From contig NZ_SLXT01000004.1 in assembly GCF_004341395.1 (NCBI RefSeq), positions 1 through 64,000 on the forward strand: a DNA stretch of 64,000 nucleotides, given 5' to 3'. Shown here piece after piece: positions 41,681 through 53,082 of this stretch. A program made the translations under genes and the position numbers. The notes under the pieces are model-generated. The model saw nothing but the letters and a program-made list of their open reading frames with translations. It had not been told where the DNA came from and ran no database searches. The stretch's first letter is position 1; each line of letters begins with the position of its first letter. This stretch comes from Heliophilum fasciatum (lineage in GTDB: Bacteria; Bacillota; Desulfitobacteriia; Heliobacteriales; Heliobacteriaceae).

Positions 41681-42460
41681 GTGGCAAACTTGACAACAAA
41701 GATGCCCACATTATTTATTGGACACGGCTCCCCGATGAATGCAATTGAAGAGAATCGCTATACCTTAAATTGGATGAAAGCTGCCGTGAGGATGCCCAAG
41801 CCGGAAGCCATCCTAGCCATTTCTGCGCACTGGTATACGATTGGAACCCGTATTATGGACGAAGCTGTTCCCCGGATGATTTATGACATGTATGGCTATC
41901 CTGAAAGGGTCTACCGGGTGTCGTATCAGCCCAAAGGTGCGCCGGAGTTTGCTCATTTGACCCAAGATTTGCTCAAGCGGGACGTGAAGATCGATAACAG
42001 TTGGGGGCTTGACCACGGTACTTGGTCGGTGCTTTGTCGTATGTACCCGCAGGCCGACATTCCGGTCTACCAGCTTAGTGTGCATGGCAGCGCCAATATT
42101 GAAACACACTTTCAAATTGGCCGCGAACTCGGCCCCCTTCGTGAGAAGGGCGTGTTGATCCTCGGCAGCGGCAATGTGGTCCATAATTTTTCTAAAATCA
42201 ATATTGCCATGAAAGAGCCTTATTCTTGGGCTGTTGATTTTGATAACTATATCAAAGAGAAGATCATGGCCAAGCAATATGATGATGTTCTTCATTATGA
42301 AGGAGCAGGGAAGTCGGCGGAACTGGCTTTTTTTACACCGGAACATTTTTATCCGCTGCTCTACATCTTGGGCGCGTCCCGCGACGATGATACGCTGACC
42401 GTTTTCAACAATTCTTGCACCATGGGAGCCATGTCCATGACCAGCTACTTATTCGAGTAA
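41681..42460 (+). CDS. Class III extradiol dioxygenase / DODA-family protein
   Basis: A 259-aa member of the LigB/DODA family from GTG 41681 (GCAGGGA upstream; ATG 41702 possible). It shows TLFIGHGSPMNAIE, AISAHWYTIGTRI, SWGLDHGTWSVLCRMYP and LGSGNVVHNFSKI, so the metal-ligand histidines of the family are in place. It is the paralogue of the AT-rich gene at 29529-30293 (about 40% identical by eye) but has local codon use. In an anaerobe an oxygen-dependent ring cleavage is unexpected; the true activity is open. Terminated by the hairpin at 42508. Confidence 0.9.
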   Translation: MANLTTKMPTLFIGHGSPMNAIEENRYTLNWMKAAVRMPKPEAILAISAHWYTIGTRIMDEAVPRMIYDMYGYPERVYRVSYQPKGAPEFAHLTQDLLKRDVKIDNSWGLDHGTWSVLCRMYPQADIPVYQLSVHGSANIETHFQIGRELGPLREKGVLILGSGNVVHNFSKINIAMKEPYSWAVDFDNYIKEKIMAKQYDDVLHYEGAGKSAELAFFTPEHFYPLLYILGASRDDDTLTVFNNSCTMGAMSMTSYLFE

Positions 42461-42507
42461 AGCAAATTTACGCCGCTCATGAGCCGATCTCGAAGGATAA
42501 TCAAGTT

Positions 42508-42558
42508 CAAACCATGCTGATTCGGTGAAATACGCCGTTCAGGATGGTTTGTTTTTTT
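42508..42558 (+). terminator. Intrinsic terminator after the dioxygenase-family gene
   Basis: CAAACCATGCTGA (42508-42520) pairs with TCAGGATGGTTTG (42539-42551) with one mismatch, followed by T7. It ends the 40498-42460 transcript before the flavoprotein gene. Confidence 0.8.
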
Positions 42559-42649
42559 GCCGAGCGATCGTGGCAGGCAGGAGAACGATCGAGGGGAACG
42601 AACCTTCAAAGAGGTAGGCAATCAGAAATTTATCGATTGGGGTGTAAAA

Positions 42650-43246
42650 ATGAAGTATTTGATTCTTATGGGCAGTCCCAGAAAAAACGGCAATACGCAA
42701 GCGTTGCTAACGCCGTTGATGGAGGAATTAGCGGAGTCCGGTGCTGAGGTAGATATGATCTGGCTCCATGACAAGCAGATCAATCCCTGTATCGCTTGCC
42801 GGAGTTGTCAAAAAGATTGGTCATTTTTTGGCTGTATTCATGGTGACGATATGCAAGAGATTTTTGATCAAACCTTGGCCAGTGACTGCATTATTCTCGC
42901 TACGCCCATTTATTCATGGTTTTGTACGCCCCCGATGAAAGCCTTGCTGGATCGCTGGGTCTATGGGATGAATAAGTATTATGGTGACGAAATCGGTCCT
43001 TCCCTGTGGGCAGGGAAGCGCTGCGCCATTGTGACGACCTGTGGCTACCGACCGGAAAAAGGTGCCGATCTTTTTGAGGAAGGAATTATCCGCTATTGTA
43101 AGCACTCAAAATTAACCTATGTAGGCATGCTGGCGGCGCGGCATGCCAGCTATAAGACGGAGTTTTTGACAGAGGAAAAAATACAACAAGCCCGGGATTT
43201 TGGCCGGCAATTGGTAGCGCGTTCAAAGGAAGGGGGGAAAGCGTAG
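42650..43246 (+). CDS. Flavodoxin-fold reductase with cysteine cluster (iron-sulfur flavoprotein type)
   Basis: A 198-aa protein from ATG 42650 behind GGGGTG; the longer frame from 42557 lacks a site. The N-terminal KYLILMGSPRKNGNTQALL is the FMN phosphate-binding loop of NADPH-dependent FMN reductases. The motif CIACRSCQKDWSFFGC (C-x2-C-x2-C-x7-C) matches the compact cluster of archaeal/clostridial iron-sulfur flavoproteins, so a 4Fe-4S cluster is plausible. TPIYSWFCTPPMKALLDR is also typical. Such proteins pass electrons or reduce oxygen species in anaerobes. Own terminator upstream, lspA 77 bp downstream. Confidence 0.87.
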   Translation: MKYLILMGSPRKNGNTQALLTPLMEELAESGAEVDMIWLHDKQINPCIACRSCQKDWSFFGCIHGDDMQEIFDQTLASDCIILATPIYSWFCTPPMKALLDRWVYGMNKYYGDEIGPSLWAGKRCAIVTTCGYRPEKGADLFEEGIIRYCKHSKLTYVGMLAARHASYKTEFLTEEKIQQARDFGRQLVARSKEGGKA

Positions 43247-43323
43247 CTCAGGCAGAGCAATTGCGCTAGCGTTGTAGCTGTGCTAAAATTAGGAAAGTTT
43301 TTTTCGAGGAGATGAAAGTACTG

Positions 43324-43857
43324 ATGAAGTTGCCCCGCGTTACGGGCAGCGTTTTTGCAGGCACCGCCCTTACTGTGCTGGCGCTCGATCGCTGGAGCAA
43401 ATATCTCGTCCAATCGCGCATGGCTGAACATGAGTCGATTCCGCTTTGGCCGGATGTTTTCCATCTCACCTATATATTGAATCCCGGCGCCGCTTTTGGC
43501 ATCTTTGCTCACCAACGCTGGCTGTTTATCGGCATCACTGTACTTGTGCTGCTGGGCATCCTTTTGGCTGCCTGGAAGCTGACGGACGATCACGTTCTCT
43601 TGCGCCTGGGCTTGGCCTTGCAAGCCGGCGGGGCCGTGGGCAACTTCATTGACCGTGTGCAAAGCGGCTTGGTCATCGATTTTCTCGATTTCCGGATCTG
43701 GCCGATTTTCAACATTGCCGATATTGCCATCACCGTCGGTGTGGCTCTGCTGATCATCGGCATCTTGATGATGCCTGATGAAGAGCGCGACAATCGGCCC
43801 AACCAAGAGTGCGGCAACGATGACCCTAAGCGGGAAAATCAACAGGCAATTCAATAG
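43324..43857 (+). CDS. lspA: Lipoprotein signal peptidase
   Basis: Integral-membrane aspartyl protease that removes signal peptides from prolipoproteins after diacylglyceryl transfer. ATG 43324 is preferred, since GAGGAG lies 12 nt before it but abuts the alternative ATG 43312. Catalytic aspartates are D110 (GNFIDRVQSG) and D133 (FNIADIAITVG); the NPGAAFGIF motif is also present. Four membrane helices are visible. The hydrophilic C-terminal tail (EERDNRPNQECGNDDPKREN) is longer than usual. Likely substrates in the window include the lipoprotein at 36531. Followed 16 bp later by the pseudouridine synthase gene. Confidence 0.95.
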   Translation: MKLPRVTGSVFAGTALTVLALDRWSKYLVQSRMAEHESIPLWPDVFHLTYILNPGAAFGIFAHQRWLFIGITVLVLLGILLAAWKLTDDHVLLRLGLALQAGGAVGNFIDRVQSGLVIDFLDFRIWPIFNIADIAITVGVALLIIGILMMPDEERDNRPNQECGNDDPKRENQQAIQ

Positions 43858-43873
43858 ATGGAGGCTAAGGCCC

Positions 43874-44809
43874 ATGAATGAACCTTGGATCGTTACCGAA
43901 GCCATGGCCGGTGTGCGCATCGACCAGTGGCTGTTTCAGCAAGAACTTGTTCCCTCGCGGGCTCACGGCCAGCACTGGATCAAAGCCGGTCATGTCACCG
44001 TCAACGGGGCACCTTGCAAGGCCAATCACAAACTGCGCCTTGGTGAGCACATTCTTGTGCAGCCGCCGGAACCGGCTCCGACGGAACTGGTCCCCGAAAA
44101 TATCCCCCTCGATATCGTCTATCAAGATCAAGATGTGGTCGTGATCAACAAGCCGGCCGGTCTCGTCGTTCACCCGGCCGAAGGCCATGGCAGCGGCACC
44201 CTTGTCCATGGGTTGCTTTATCACATTACCGATCTTTCCGGCATCAACGGCGAACTGCGCCCCGGCATCGTCCACCGCATTGACAAGGACACATCAGGGT
44301 TGCTGGTCGTAGCCAAAAACGACGAAGCCCATATCGCTTTGACGGAGCAAGTCAAAGCTCATGAGGTGCAGCGCGAGTATCTGGCGCTGGCTCATGGTAT
44401 CGTCCAGGCCGAAACGGGCCGTATTGAAGCGCCCATCGGTCGTGATCCCAAGGACCGGCAGCGCATGGCCGTTGTCGCCGGCGGTAAACCGTCAGTGACT
44501 CATTTTCGTGTACGCCAGCGCTTTGGGGCCGAGCCCTTTACGTTGCTCCACTGCACCTTGGAGACGGGACGCACCCACCAGATTCGGGTGCATCTCGCCT
44601 ACATTGGTCATCCTGTCGCCGGCGATCCCAAGTATGGTCCCCGGAAGATCGCCTTTGGCTTGCCCGGTCAAGCCTTGCATGCTTGGTGCTTACGCTTTAC
44701 CCATCCCCGTGACGGGCGGGAGATGCGCTTTGAAGCGCCGCTGCCACCGCTGTTTGCGCAAACTCTGGAGCAACTTCAAGCCAAAAAAGAAGCTTCTTTA
44801 GGAACATAA
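43874..44809 (+). CDS. rluD: RluA-family pseudouridine synthase (RluD type)
   Basis: Isomerises uridines in 23S rRNA helix 69 if RluD proper. ATG 43874 follows TGGAGGC; the longer frame from 43778 runs through lspA. Domains: S4 RNA-binding (residues about 14-60, RIDQWLFQQELVPSRAHGQHWI) and the synthase domain, with catalytic D137 in GIVHRIDKDTSGLLVVAKN and the later RTHQIRVHL motif. 311 aa, normal. The gene pair lspA-rluD directly upstream of pyrR is a common Bacillota arrangement. RluA versus RluD specificity cannot be proved from sequence alone. Confidence 0.93.
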   Translation: MNEPWIVTEAMAGVRIDQWLFQQELVPSRAHGQHWIKAGHVTVNGAPCKANHKLRLGEHILVQPPEPAPTELVPENIPLDIVYQDQDVVVINKPAGLVVHPAEGHGSGTLVHGLLYHITDLSGINGELRPGIVHRIDKDTSGLLVVAKNDEAHIALTEQVKAHEVQREYLALAHGIVQAETGRIEAPIGRDPKDRQRMAVVAGGKPSVTHFRVRQRFGAEPFTLLHCTLETGRTHQIRVHLAYIGHPVAGDPKYGPRKIAFGLPGQALHAWCLRFTHPRDGREMRFEAPLPPLFAQTLEQLQAKKEASLGT

Positions 44810-44820
44810 ACGCCGCCGCA

Positions 44821-44850
44821 TTGACAAAGATCGACAAGCTGTTTTACAAT
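44821..44850 (+). promoter_or_regulatory. pyr operon promoter
   Basis: Consensus TTGACA (44821-44826), an 18-bp spacer and TACAAT (44845-44850). A start near 44857 would give a leader of about 240 nt containing the PyrR loop and attenuator. Confidence 0.82.
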
Positions 44851-44878
44851 AAACAGAGTGAGTCCCCTCCTTTAATTC

Positions 44879-44899
44879 GGTCCTGTGAGGCCAGCAAGG
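44879..44899 (+). promoter_or_regulatory. PyrR-binding loop (anti-antiterminator) in the pyr leader
   Basis: The core TCCTGTGAGGCCAGCAAGG matches the conserved PyrR RNA recognition loop (TCCAGAGAGGCTxxxAAGG). PyrR bound to UMP stabilises this structure and promotes termination at 44971. A second hairpin, GACGGG (44929-44934) with GCCCGTC (44943-44949), lies between loop and terminator and may form part of the alternative fold. Confidence 0.85.
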
Positions 44900-44953
44900 T
44901 GGGCTATACGGCGGATGTCAACCTCAATGACGGGAATACTATGCCCGTCATGA

Positions 44954-45640
<687 letters not shown>

Positions 45641-45655
45641 AAGGGGGCGTCCACC

Positions 45656-46594
45656 ATGGTTTGGCGACGCAAGGATCTTCTGGGACTGCGTGGACTGAGC
45701 CACCAGGAAATCGGTAAACTGCTCGATACGGCCGTGCCGATGAAAGAAATCATCCAACGGGACATCAAAAAAGTACCGACGTTACGCGGAAAATCGATGG
45801 TTTGTCTTTTCTACGAAGCTTCCACGCGTACGCGCACTTCCTTTGAATTAGCCGGCAAGTATATGAGCGCCGATACCGTCAATATTGCTGCTTCGTCTTC
45901 ATCGGTCGTTAAAGGCGAGTCCTTGATTGACACAGGGCGGACGATTGATGCGATGGGTGCTGACATCATTGTCATGCGCCACAGCGCATCGGGGGCAGCG
46001 CAACTTCTCGCCGGCGAAGTCAAAGCGCGGGTGATCAATGCCGGTGACGGTGCCCATGAACACCCGACGCAGGGACTGCTCGACATGTTTACCATTCGTG
46101 AGAAAAAAGGCAAGCTTGCCGGATTAACCGTGACGATTCTCGGCGACATTCTCCATTCGCGGGTCGCCCGTTCGAACATCTGGGGCTTGACGACGATGGG
46201 CGCCCGGGTGCGGGTGTGCGGACCGTCGACGCTCTTGCCGCCGGAAATCGCTGCCCTCGGTGTGGAAGCGACGACCGATATCGAAGCGGCGCTGCGCGGC
46301 GCTGACGTGGTGAACGTGCTGCGCTTGCAGTTAGAACGGCAGCAAAAGGGGCTCTTCCCGACGATTCGTGAATATGGCCGGCTTTTTGGTCTCAATCGCG
46401 ATCGCCTGCGTCTCTGCAAGCAAGATGTGCTTGTCTTACACCCCGGCCCGATGAATCGCGGTGTAGAGATCGCCGATGATGTGGCTGATGGTGATCAGGC
46501 ATCCATTGAAGAACAAGTAACCAACGGTGTTGCTGTACGCATGGCGGCGCTGTACTTGATGATGGGAGGCAACAACGATGGCGTTGGTAATTAA
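45656..46594 (+). CDS. pyrB: Aspartate carbamoyltransferase catalytic subunit
   Basis: Joins carbamoyl phosphate and aspartate into carbamoyl aspartate. The 312-aa protein carries [15 protein letters not shown] (carbamoyl phosphate loop), [12 protein letters not shown] and [13 protein letters not shown]. No pyrI regulatory subunit is next to it, in line with the Bacillus-type unregulated trimer. ATG 45656 lies 15 bp after pyrR with GGGGGCG upstream. Its 3' end overlaps pyrC by 17 nt, so the two are translationally coupled. Confidence 0.97.
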   Translation: MVWRRKDLLGLRGLSHQEIGKLLDTAVPMKEIIQRDIKKVPTLRGKSMVCLFYEASTRTRTSFELAGKYMSADTVNIAASSSSVVKGESLIDTGRTIDAMGADIIVMRHSASGAAQLLAGEVKARVINAGDGAHEHPTQGLLDMFTIREKKGKLAGLTVTILGDILHSRVARSNIWGLTTMGARVRVCGPSTLLPPEIAALGVEATTDIEAALRGADVVNVLRLQLERQQKGLFPTIREYGRLFGLNRDRLRLCKQDVLVLHPGPMNRGVEIADDVADGDQASIEEQVTNGVAVRMAALYLMMGGNNDGVGN

Positions 46595-47876
46595 AAACGG
46601 CCGCGTTCTTGATCCGGCCCAGCGGATCGATCATGTCCTGGACATTCGTGTCGACAAAGGTATCATTGTTGCTTGCGGGCCGAATCTTGCTGACCATGCG
46701 GAGGAAAGCGATCAAATCATCGATGCTACCGGTAAGCTCGTAATTCCCGGCTTAATCGATGTTCACTGTCACCTGCGGGAACCGGGCGGTGAGGCCAAGG
46801 AAACCTTGGCGACGGGAACACGGGCCGGGGCGCGCGGCGGTTTTACGGCCCTTTGTGCCATGCCCAATACGTCGCCTGTTTGTGACAACCAAACCGGTGT
46901 GGAGTTTTTAAAGAGCCGTGCCCAAGCGACCGGTGTGGTGCGAGTCTATCCCATCGGCGCCATCAGCAAAGGCTTGCAAGGGCAGGAACTGGCGGAAATG
47001 GGCGACATGGCCGAGTGCGGTGCCGTCGCTTTTTCTGATGACGGTAAATCGGTGTTGCGGGCCGACTTGATGCGCCAGGCCTTGAGTTATGCCACCATGT
47101 GCAAGCGGATCATCACGGCGCATTGTGAAGATAAAGATCTGGCAACGGACGGGGCCATGAACGAAGGATACTGGTCCACCCTGCTGGGGCTCCGCGGCTT
47201 GCCGGCTGTGGCCGAAGATGTTTTTGTCGCTCGTGATATTTTACTGGCCGAAAGTGTCGGTGCACCGGTGCATATTGCCCACGTTTCGACGATGGGTGCT
47301 GTGAATTTAATCCGGCAAGCGCAGGCGCGCGGTGTGGACGTAACGGGAGAAGTTTGTCCCCATCATCTTGCCTTGACCGATGCAGCCGTAGAAGGATATA
47401 ACACGGCCACCAAAGTGAGCCCGCCGCTGCGTACCGAGCGGGACCGGGTGGCCTTGAAAGACGGTCTGGCTGACGGCACATTAACCATCTTGGCGACGGA
47501 TCATGCGCCCCATACACCGGAAGAGAAAAAACGGGAGTATGCCTATGCCCCTTTTGGTATTTCCGGTTTAGAGACAGCTTGGCCGGTTTTTTGGCGGGAA
47601 CTGATTGAATCAGGTATTTTGACGCTTCATCAACTGGTGGCCGCCTTGACGATTCACCCGGCGAAGCGCTTTGGCTTACCTGGCGGTGATTTGACGGTTG
47701 GTTCGGCAGCCGATATCACGATCATTGATACAGGACACCGGGAAAAAGTCAGTCTTGACGGATGGCAATCGAAAGGACTAAACACACCCTTCTTAGGTTG
47801 GGAACTGACCTCTTGGCCAATCACGACGATTGTTGGGGGTACGGTGGTCATGCGCGATCGGCAGATGTTGATCTAG
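46578..47876 (+). CDS. pyrC: Dihydroorotase
   Basis: Zinc enzyme closing carbamoyl aspartate to dihydroorotate. The 432-aa type I (PyrC/PyrC-like) protein has [20 protein letters not shown] (HxH metal site), [12 protein letters not shown], and [15 protein letters not shown] with the catalytic Asp. ATG 46578 lies inside the pyrB 3' end, preceded by GGGAGGC. Length and motifs are complete. Confidence 0.97.
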   Translation: MALVIKNGRVLDPAQRIDHVLDIRVDKGIIVACGPNLADHAEESDQIIDATGKLVIPGLIDVHCHLREPGGEAKETLATGTRAGARGGFTALCAMPNTSPVCDNQTGVEFLKSRAQATGVVRVYPIGAISKGLQGQELAEMGDMAECGAVAFSDDGKSVLRADLMRQALSYATMCKRIITAHCEDKDLATDGAMNEGYWSTLLGLRGLPAVAEDVFVARDILLAESVGAPVHIAHVSTMGAVNLIRQAQARGVDVTGEVCPHHLALTDAAVEGYNTATKVSPPLRTERDRVALKDGLADGTLTILATDHAPHTPEEKKREYAYAPFGISGLETAWPVFWRELIESGILTLHQLVAALTIHPAKRFGLPGGDLTVGSAADITIIDTGHREKVSLDGWQSKGLNTPFLGWELTSWPITTIVGGTVVMRDRQMLI

Positions 47877-47937
47877 TTCATGACCTTGAGATAAAGCAGC
47901 TTGGAACTTTTGTTGACGACGATAGGAGGGCCTGTTT

Positions 47938-49023
47938 TTGAAAGGATACTTAATACTTGAAGACGGCACGATCTGGGAAGGGCAAGCCTTTGGGGCTACG
48001 GAACAACGCACAGGCGAAGTAGTATTTAATACAGGGATGACCGGTTATCAAGAACTGCTGACCGATCCCTCCTACTGCGCGCAGATTGTGGTCATGACTT
48101 ATCCCTTGATCGGCAATTACGGCATCAATCCGGAAGATTTTGAGGCTCGTCGTCCTTTTTTGCGGGGCTTTGTCGTCCGTGAGTGGGCCGAAGCACCGTC
48201 GAACTGGCGTTGTACGGAAACGCTCGATGCTTATCTCAAACGGGTCGGCGTCATCGGCCTGGCCGGTGTGGACACACGGGCGCTGACACGGCGCTTGCGC
48301 AACCACGGCACGATGCGTGGCATCATCAGCTGCACTGAAAACCCGAATTTTGCTGAATTGCAGCAACTGGCCCTGGAAGCGCCGACGCTTTCCGGGCAGC
48401 CGCTTATCGATGAAGTGACGACGCCGGAAAGCTACCGCCTGCCCGGTGACGGCCCGAAAGTGGCGCTGCTCGACTTTGGCGCCAAAGATAACATTGCCCG
48501 CTCGCTCAACCAACGGGGCTGCGATGTGACGGTTTTACCGGCACGTACTACGGCTGAAGCAATCCTGGCCATGAATCCGGAAGGCGTAATGCTTTCCAAC
48601 GGCCCTGGCGATCCTCAGGATGTGCCTTATGCTGTGGAAACGGTGCGCCAATTGATCGGCAAACTGCCCATCTTCGGCATTTGCTTAGGCCATCAGATCT
48701 TGGGCCTCGCTGCCGGGGTAATTACGGAGAAACTGCCCTTTGGTCATCGCGGATCGAACCATCCCGTCAAAGATTTGAAAACGGGCCGTGTCTACATTAC
48801 CAGCCAAAACCACGGCTATGTTGTTCGGCCGGACAGCGTTCCTGCCGGCGTTGAAATCTCTCATATCAACCTCAATGATGGTTCCGTCGAAGGGTTACAG
48901 TTCACGGAAATCCCTGCTTTTTCGGTGCAATACCATCCGGAAGCCAGCCCGGGCCCCGATGATTCTGACTACTTGTTTGACCGGTTTATGGCCATGATGG
49001 CGGAAGCGAAAGGAAGGGCGTAA
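47938..49023 (+). CDS. carA: Carbamoyl phosphate synthase small subunit
   Basis: Glutaminase subunit delivering ammonia to CarB. TTG 47938 follows ATAGGAGGGCC. The 361-aa protein has the N-terminal CarA domain ([30 protein letters not shown] by position 10-40) and a class I amidotransferase domain with C249 in [11 protein letters not shown] and the distal His/Glu in [11 protein letters not shown]. Within the pyr operon it serves pyrimidine synthesis; the spacing to carB is 2 bp. Confidence 0.97.
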   Translation: MKGYLILEDGTIWEGQAFGATEQRTGEVVFNTGMTGYQELLTDPSYCAQIVVMTYPLIGNYGINPEDFEARRPFLRGFVVREWAEAPSNWRCTETLDAYLKRVGVIGLAGVDTRALTRRLRNHGTMRGIISCTENPNFAELQQLALEAPTLSGQPLIDEVTTPESYRLPGDGPKVALLDFGAKDNIARSLNQRGCDVTVLPARTTAEAILAMNPEGVMLSNGPGDPQDVPYAVETVRQLIGKLPIFGICLGHQILGLAAGVITEKLPFGHRGSNHPVKDLKTGRVYITSQNHGYVVRPDSVPAGVEISHINLNDGSVEGLQFTEIPAFSVQYHPEASPGPDDSDYLFDRFMAMMAEAKGRA

Positions 49024-49025
49024 TC

Positions 49026-52000
49026 ATGCCAAAAGATATGACATTAAAAAAAGTAATGGTCATCGGCTCCGGCCCCATCATCATCGGCCAGGCCGCTGAA
49101 TTTGACTATGCCGGCACCCAAGCCTGTCGATCGCTGAAAGAAGAAGGCATTGAAGTCGTCCTGGTCAACTCCAACCCAGCGACGATCATGACCGATGCCA
49201 ACATGGCCGATCGGGTCTACATTGAGCCGCTGACACCGGAATTTGTCGCTAAGATCTTACGCCAAGAGCGGCCTGACGGCTTGCTGCCGACACTGGGCGG
49301 CCAAGTAGGCCTGAACATAGCCCGCGAACTGGCCAAGAGCGGTATCCTGGAAGAACTGGGTGTGCGTCTCCTGGGCACCCAACTGGACGCCATCGAAAAA
49401 GCGGAAGACCGCGAGCTGTTCAAAGCGATGATGGAAGAGATCGGTGAGCCTGTACCGGAATCGACGATTGTGGAAACGGTCGAAGACGCCATGGCTTTTG
49501 CCGAGAAAGTAGGCTATCCCTTGATCGTCCGTCCCGCCTATACCTTGGGCGGCACCGGCGGTGGGATCGCGACCAATGATGAAGAACTGCGCGCCACGGC
49601 GATTCGCGGTATCAAGCACTCGGTGATCAATCAGATCCTCGTCGAGCGCAGCGTTGCCGGCTGGAAAGAGATCGAGTATGAAGTGATGCGCGACAGCGCC
49701 GACAACTGCATCACCATCTGTAATATGGAAAACCTTGACCCCGTCGGTATTCACACCGGTGACTCCATTGTTGTGGCACCGTCGCAAACCTTGGCCGACA
49801 AAGAATATCAAATGCTGCGTTCCGCTTCGTTGAAGATCATTCGCGCTCTGGGCATTCAAGGCGGCTGCAACGTTCAGTATGCATTGGATCCCCATTCTTA
49901 TAAGTACATCGTCATCGAAGTGAACCCGCGCGTCAGCCGTTCGTCGGCGCTGGCTTCCAAAGCGACGGGCTACCCGATCGCTAAAGTGGCTGCCAAGATC
50001 GCCATCGGCAAGACCCTCGACGAGATCCAAAACGCCGTGACCGGCAAGACCTATGCTTGCTTTGAACCGGCCCTCGATTATTGTGTCATGAAGATTCCCC
50101 GCTGGCCTTTTGATAAATTTGCCGATGCTCGCCGTATCTTAGGCACGCAAATGAAAGCGACCGGCGAAGTCATGGCCATTGACCGTGCTTTTGAACCGGC
50201 TCTACTCAAGGCCGTCCGTTCGCTGGAAATGGGTGTTGTCGGCTTATGGCAAAAAGGCATCGATGCGCAGACGGACGAGCAACTGGAAATTGGGCTGGTT
50301 GAAGCTGACGATAACCGCCTCTTTGTCCTTGCCGAAGCGCTGCGCCGCGGTTGGACGCTGGAGCGCATCCATAACTTAACGAAGATCGATTACTTTTTCC
50401 TCCATAAGATCAACAATATCATTCAAATGGAAGCACGCCTGGCGGAACAAGCCGGTAAAAGTGCCGATGAATTGCCGGAAGCACTGCTCAAAGAAGCGAA
50501 AAAGCTTGGTTTTGCTGATGCCGATATTGCCCGTATCTTGCAGATGGACGAACTGGCGCTGCGCGCTTGGCGTAAAGCCCGCCAGATTCGCCCCGTCTAT
50601 AAGATGGTCGATACTTGCGCCGCTGAGTTTGAAGCGCAGACTCCTTATTTTTACTCTTCCTATGACAAAGAAAATGAAGCGGAGCCGACGGATCGCAAGA
50701 AGATTGTTGTTCTTGGTTCGGGACCGATTCGTATCGGACAAGGGATTGAGTTTGACTACTGCTCGGTCCACTCGGTCTGGGGGATTCGCGAAGCCGGGTA
50801 CGAAGCGATCATCATCAACAACAACCCGGAAACAGTGTCGACGGACTTTGATACATCGGACCGTCTTTATTTCGAACCGCTCTTGCCGGAAGATGTAGTT
50901 CATATCTTAGAGCAAGAGCAACCGGAAGGGGTCATCGTGCAGTTTGGCGGTCAGACAGCAATCAACCTGGCCAAGCCTTTGGAAAAAGCCGGTTTCCGCA
51001 TCCTCGGCACATCGGTTGAGGATATTGACCGCTCGGAAGATCGCGATCGCTTTGACCAAGTGTTGATTGAACTGGGCATTCCCAAACCGCCGGGGCGCAC
51101 AGCTACATCGGTAGAAGAAGCGTTGACCATTGCCAGTGAGATCGGCTATCCCGTGCTGGTGCGGCCTTCCTATGTGCTGGGCGGCCGGGCCATGGAGATC
51201 GTCTACAGTGACGCAGAACTGGTTGGTTATATGTCGAACGCAGTCAAGGTCAACCCCGATCATCCTGTGCTGGTTGACAAGTATCTGACCGGTAAAGAGA
51301 TCGAAGTCGACGGCATCGCTGACGGCGAACAAGTGTTGATCCCGGGAATCATGGAGCACGTGGAGCGTGCCGGTGTACACTCCGGTGACTCGATTGCTGT
51401 CTATCCCGTCAACAACCTCGATCCGGCCATCCGTGATGCCATTGTGGATTACACCACCAAGTTGGGTCTCCATCTCAACATCCGTGGTCTCTTCAACATC
51501 CAATATGTTTTGCATGAAAATCAAGTTTATGTGATCGAAGTGAACCCCCGTTCCAGCCGGACAGTGCCCTTCCTGTCCAAAGTGACCGGTGTGCCCATGG
51601 TCAACATTGCGACGCGGATCATTCTCGGCGAGTCGCTGGCGGCGCAAGGTTATCAAGGCGGCCTGCGGCCGACACCGCCCTTCATCGCTGTCAAAGCGCC
51701 GGTCTTCTCCTTCGGCAAGCTGTTAGAAGTAGAGCCTTCGCTGGGACCGGAAATGAAATCAACTGGTGAAGTTATGGGCGTCGATGCAGATTTCCACAAA
51801 GCCTTTTATAAAGCGCTCGTGGCGGCAGGGATGGAAATTCCGACGGCCGGCACGATTCTGGCGACGATCGCCGACAAGGACAAAGAAGAAGCGTTGCCGC
51901 TGTTGCAGGAATTTGCTGCTTTGGGCTATCGCTTGATCGCGACAGCCGGTACGGCCGAGAAGCTGCGCCAGGTCGGTGTGGAAGTGGAAACGGTCAATAA

Positions 52001-52253
52001 GATCGATGAAGGTTCGCCGCATTTGCTCGACGTGGTCCGTGAAGGCAAAGTGCAGATGATCATCAATACGCTGACGCGGGGCAAACAACCGGAACGTGAC
52101 GGTTTCCGCATCCGCCGGGCAGCGGTGGAGCATGCTATCCCCTGTCTCACGTCGCTCGATACAGCACAGGTGCTCTTGCAGACGCTTCGTTCCATCCGGG
52201 GCGGCGAGACGTTCTCCATGGTACCGCTGCAAGAATACTGCATAGAGGGGTAA
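49026..52253 (+). CDS. carB: Carbamoyl phosphate synthase large subunit
   Basis: Makes carbamoyl phosphate from bicarbonate, ammonia and two ATP. The 1075-aa protein has two homologous ATP-grasp halves, each starting with the same motif ([21 protein letters not shown] near residue 10 and [18 protein letters not shown] near residue 560), an oligomerisation domain between them, and an MGS-like allosteric domain at the end ([18 protein letters not shown]). ATG 49026 is 2 bp after carA. Full length with no visible defect. Confidence 0.98.
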   Translation: MPKDMTLKKVMVIGSGPIIIGQAAEFDYAGTQACRSLKEEGIEVVLVNSNPATIMTDANMADRVYIEPLTPEFVAKILRQERPDGLLPTLGGQVGLNIARELAKSGILEELGVRLLGTQLDAIEKAEDRELFKAMMEEIGEPVPESTIVETVEDAMAFAEKVGYPLIVRPAYTLGGTGGGIATNDEELRATAIRGIKHSVINQILVERSVAGWKEIEYEVMRDSADNCITICNMENLDPVGIHTGDSIVVAPSQTLADKEYQMLRSASLKIIRALGIQGGCNVQYALDPHSYKYIVIEVNPRVSRSSALASKATGYPIAKVAAKIAIGKTLDEIQNAVTGKTYACFEPALDYCVMKIPRWPFDKFADARRILGTQMKATGEVMAIDRAFEPALLKAVRSLEMGVVGLWQKGIDAQTDEQLEIGLVEADDNRLFVLAEALRRGWTLERIHNLTKIDYFFLHKINNIIQMEARLAEQAGKSADELPEALLKEAKKLGFADADIARILQMDELALRAWRKARQIRPVYKMVDTCAAEFEAQTPYFYSSYDKENEAEPTDRKKIVVLGSGPIRIGQGIEFDYCSVHSVWGIREAGYEAIIINNNPETVSTDFDTSDRLYFEPLLPEDVVHILEQEQPEGVIVQFGGQTAINLAKPLEKAGFRILGTSVEDIDRSEDRDRFDQVLIELGIPKPPGRTATSVEEALTIASEIGYPVLVRPSYVLGGRAMEIVYSDAELVGYMSNAVKVNPDHPVLVDKYLTGKEIEVDGIADGEQVLIPGIMEHVERAGVHSGDSIAVYPVNNLDPAIRDAIVDYTTKLGLHLNIRGLFNIQYVLHENQVYVIEVNPRSSRTVPFLSKVTGVPMVNIATRIILGESLAAQGYQGGLRPTPPFIAVKAPVFSFGKLLEVEPSLGPEMKSTGEVMGVDADFHKAFYKALVAAGMEIPTAGTILATIADKDKEEALPLLQEFAALGYRLIATAGTAEKLRQVGVEVETVNKIDEGSPHLLDVVREGKVQMIINTLTRGKQPERDGFRIRRAAVEHAIPCLTSLDTAQVLLQTLRSIRGGETFSMVPLQEYCIEG

Positions 52254-52257
52254 TCCC

Positions 52258-53082
52258 ATGAACGATCAAGCCTGCAAAGTCGAGGCTGCCGTTCTTCGCC
52301 ACGAAGCGGTGTGCCCGGGTTTTTATTGCTTAGAATTGGATGCACCGCTGATTGCCACGAAAGCGCAGCCAGGCCAATTTGTACAGGTGCGGGTCAGCCG
52401 GGGGCTTGATCCGCTCCTCCCGCGGCCGATTAGTTTTTTCGGCATTGATGCTGCCGCCGGTACGGTGCGTTTGTTGTATGCCGCCATTGGCAAAGGCACG
52501 CAGTTACTCGCCGAACTAGCTGTAGGTGAAAAGGTGACGCTCTGGGGGCCCCTCGGTCAAGGATGGGCCTTACCAGAGGCGATCACGGCTGCCGGGGAAG
52601 TGATGCCGGTCTTTGTCGCCGGCGGGATCGGGATTGCGCCGCTCTTGCCGCTGGCGGCAGCCTGGGCCAAGGCCGGACAACCGGGCATGCTGCTTTACGG
52701 CGGCCGCTCGCAAAGCTTAATGCCGGCGATCGGGGATTTTGAAGCACTTGGCGTCAAGGTGGCACTGGCGACGGAAGACGGTTCTGCCGGTCATCAAGGC
52801 TATGTGACGGGATTGCTCGATCAAGTCGCCCAAGCGTCGGGTGAACAAACGCCGTTGCTATATGTATGTGGTCCGCACCCGATGCTCAACGCCGTTCAGC
52901 AGGCCGCTGCAGCGCGGAACTGGCGATGCCAAGTGTCCATGGAAGAGCGGATGTGCTGCGGTCTTGGCGCTTGTCTTTCTTGTGTTTGTAAGCATCAAGC
53001 AGAGGGTGCCCCCTGGACCTATGCCAAAGTTTGTACCGACGGGCCGGTTTTTTGGCGGGAAGAGGTGATCTGGGATGATTGA
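52258..53082 (+). CDS. pyrK: Dihydroorotate dehydrogenase B, electron-transfer subunit
   Basis: Passes electrons from dihydroorotate dehydrogenase PyrD to NAD+. The 274-aa protein has an FAD-binding barrel with RPISFFGID (RxxS/T motif), a ferredoxin-reductase NAD domain ([18 protein letters not shown]), and C-terminal 2Fe-2S ligands in [17 protein letters not shown] plus the later VCTDGPVF cysteine. Its 3' end overlaps pyrD by 8 nt, so both are made in a coupled way, as the heterotetramer requires. Confidence 0.96.
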   Translation: MNDQACKVEAAVLRHEAVCPGFYCLELDAPLIATKAQPGQFVQVRVSRGLDPLLPRPISFFGIDAAAGTVRLLYAAIGKGTQLLAELAVGEKVTLWGPLGQGWALPEAITAAGEVMPVFVAGGIGIAPLLPLAAAWAKAGQPGMLLYGGRSQSLMPAIGDFEALGVKVALATEDGSAGHQGYVTGLLDQVAQASGEQTPLLYVCGPHPMLNAVQQAAAARNWRCQVSMEERMCCGLGACLSCVCKHQAEGAPWTYAKVCTDGPVFWREEVIWDD

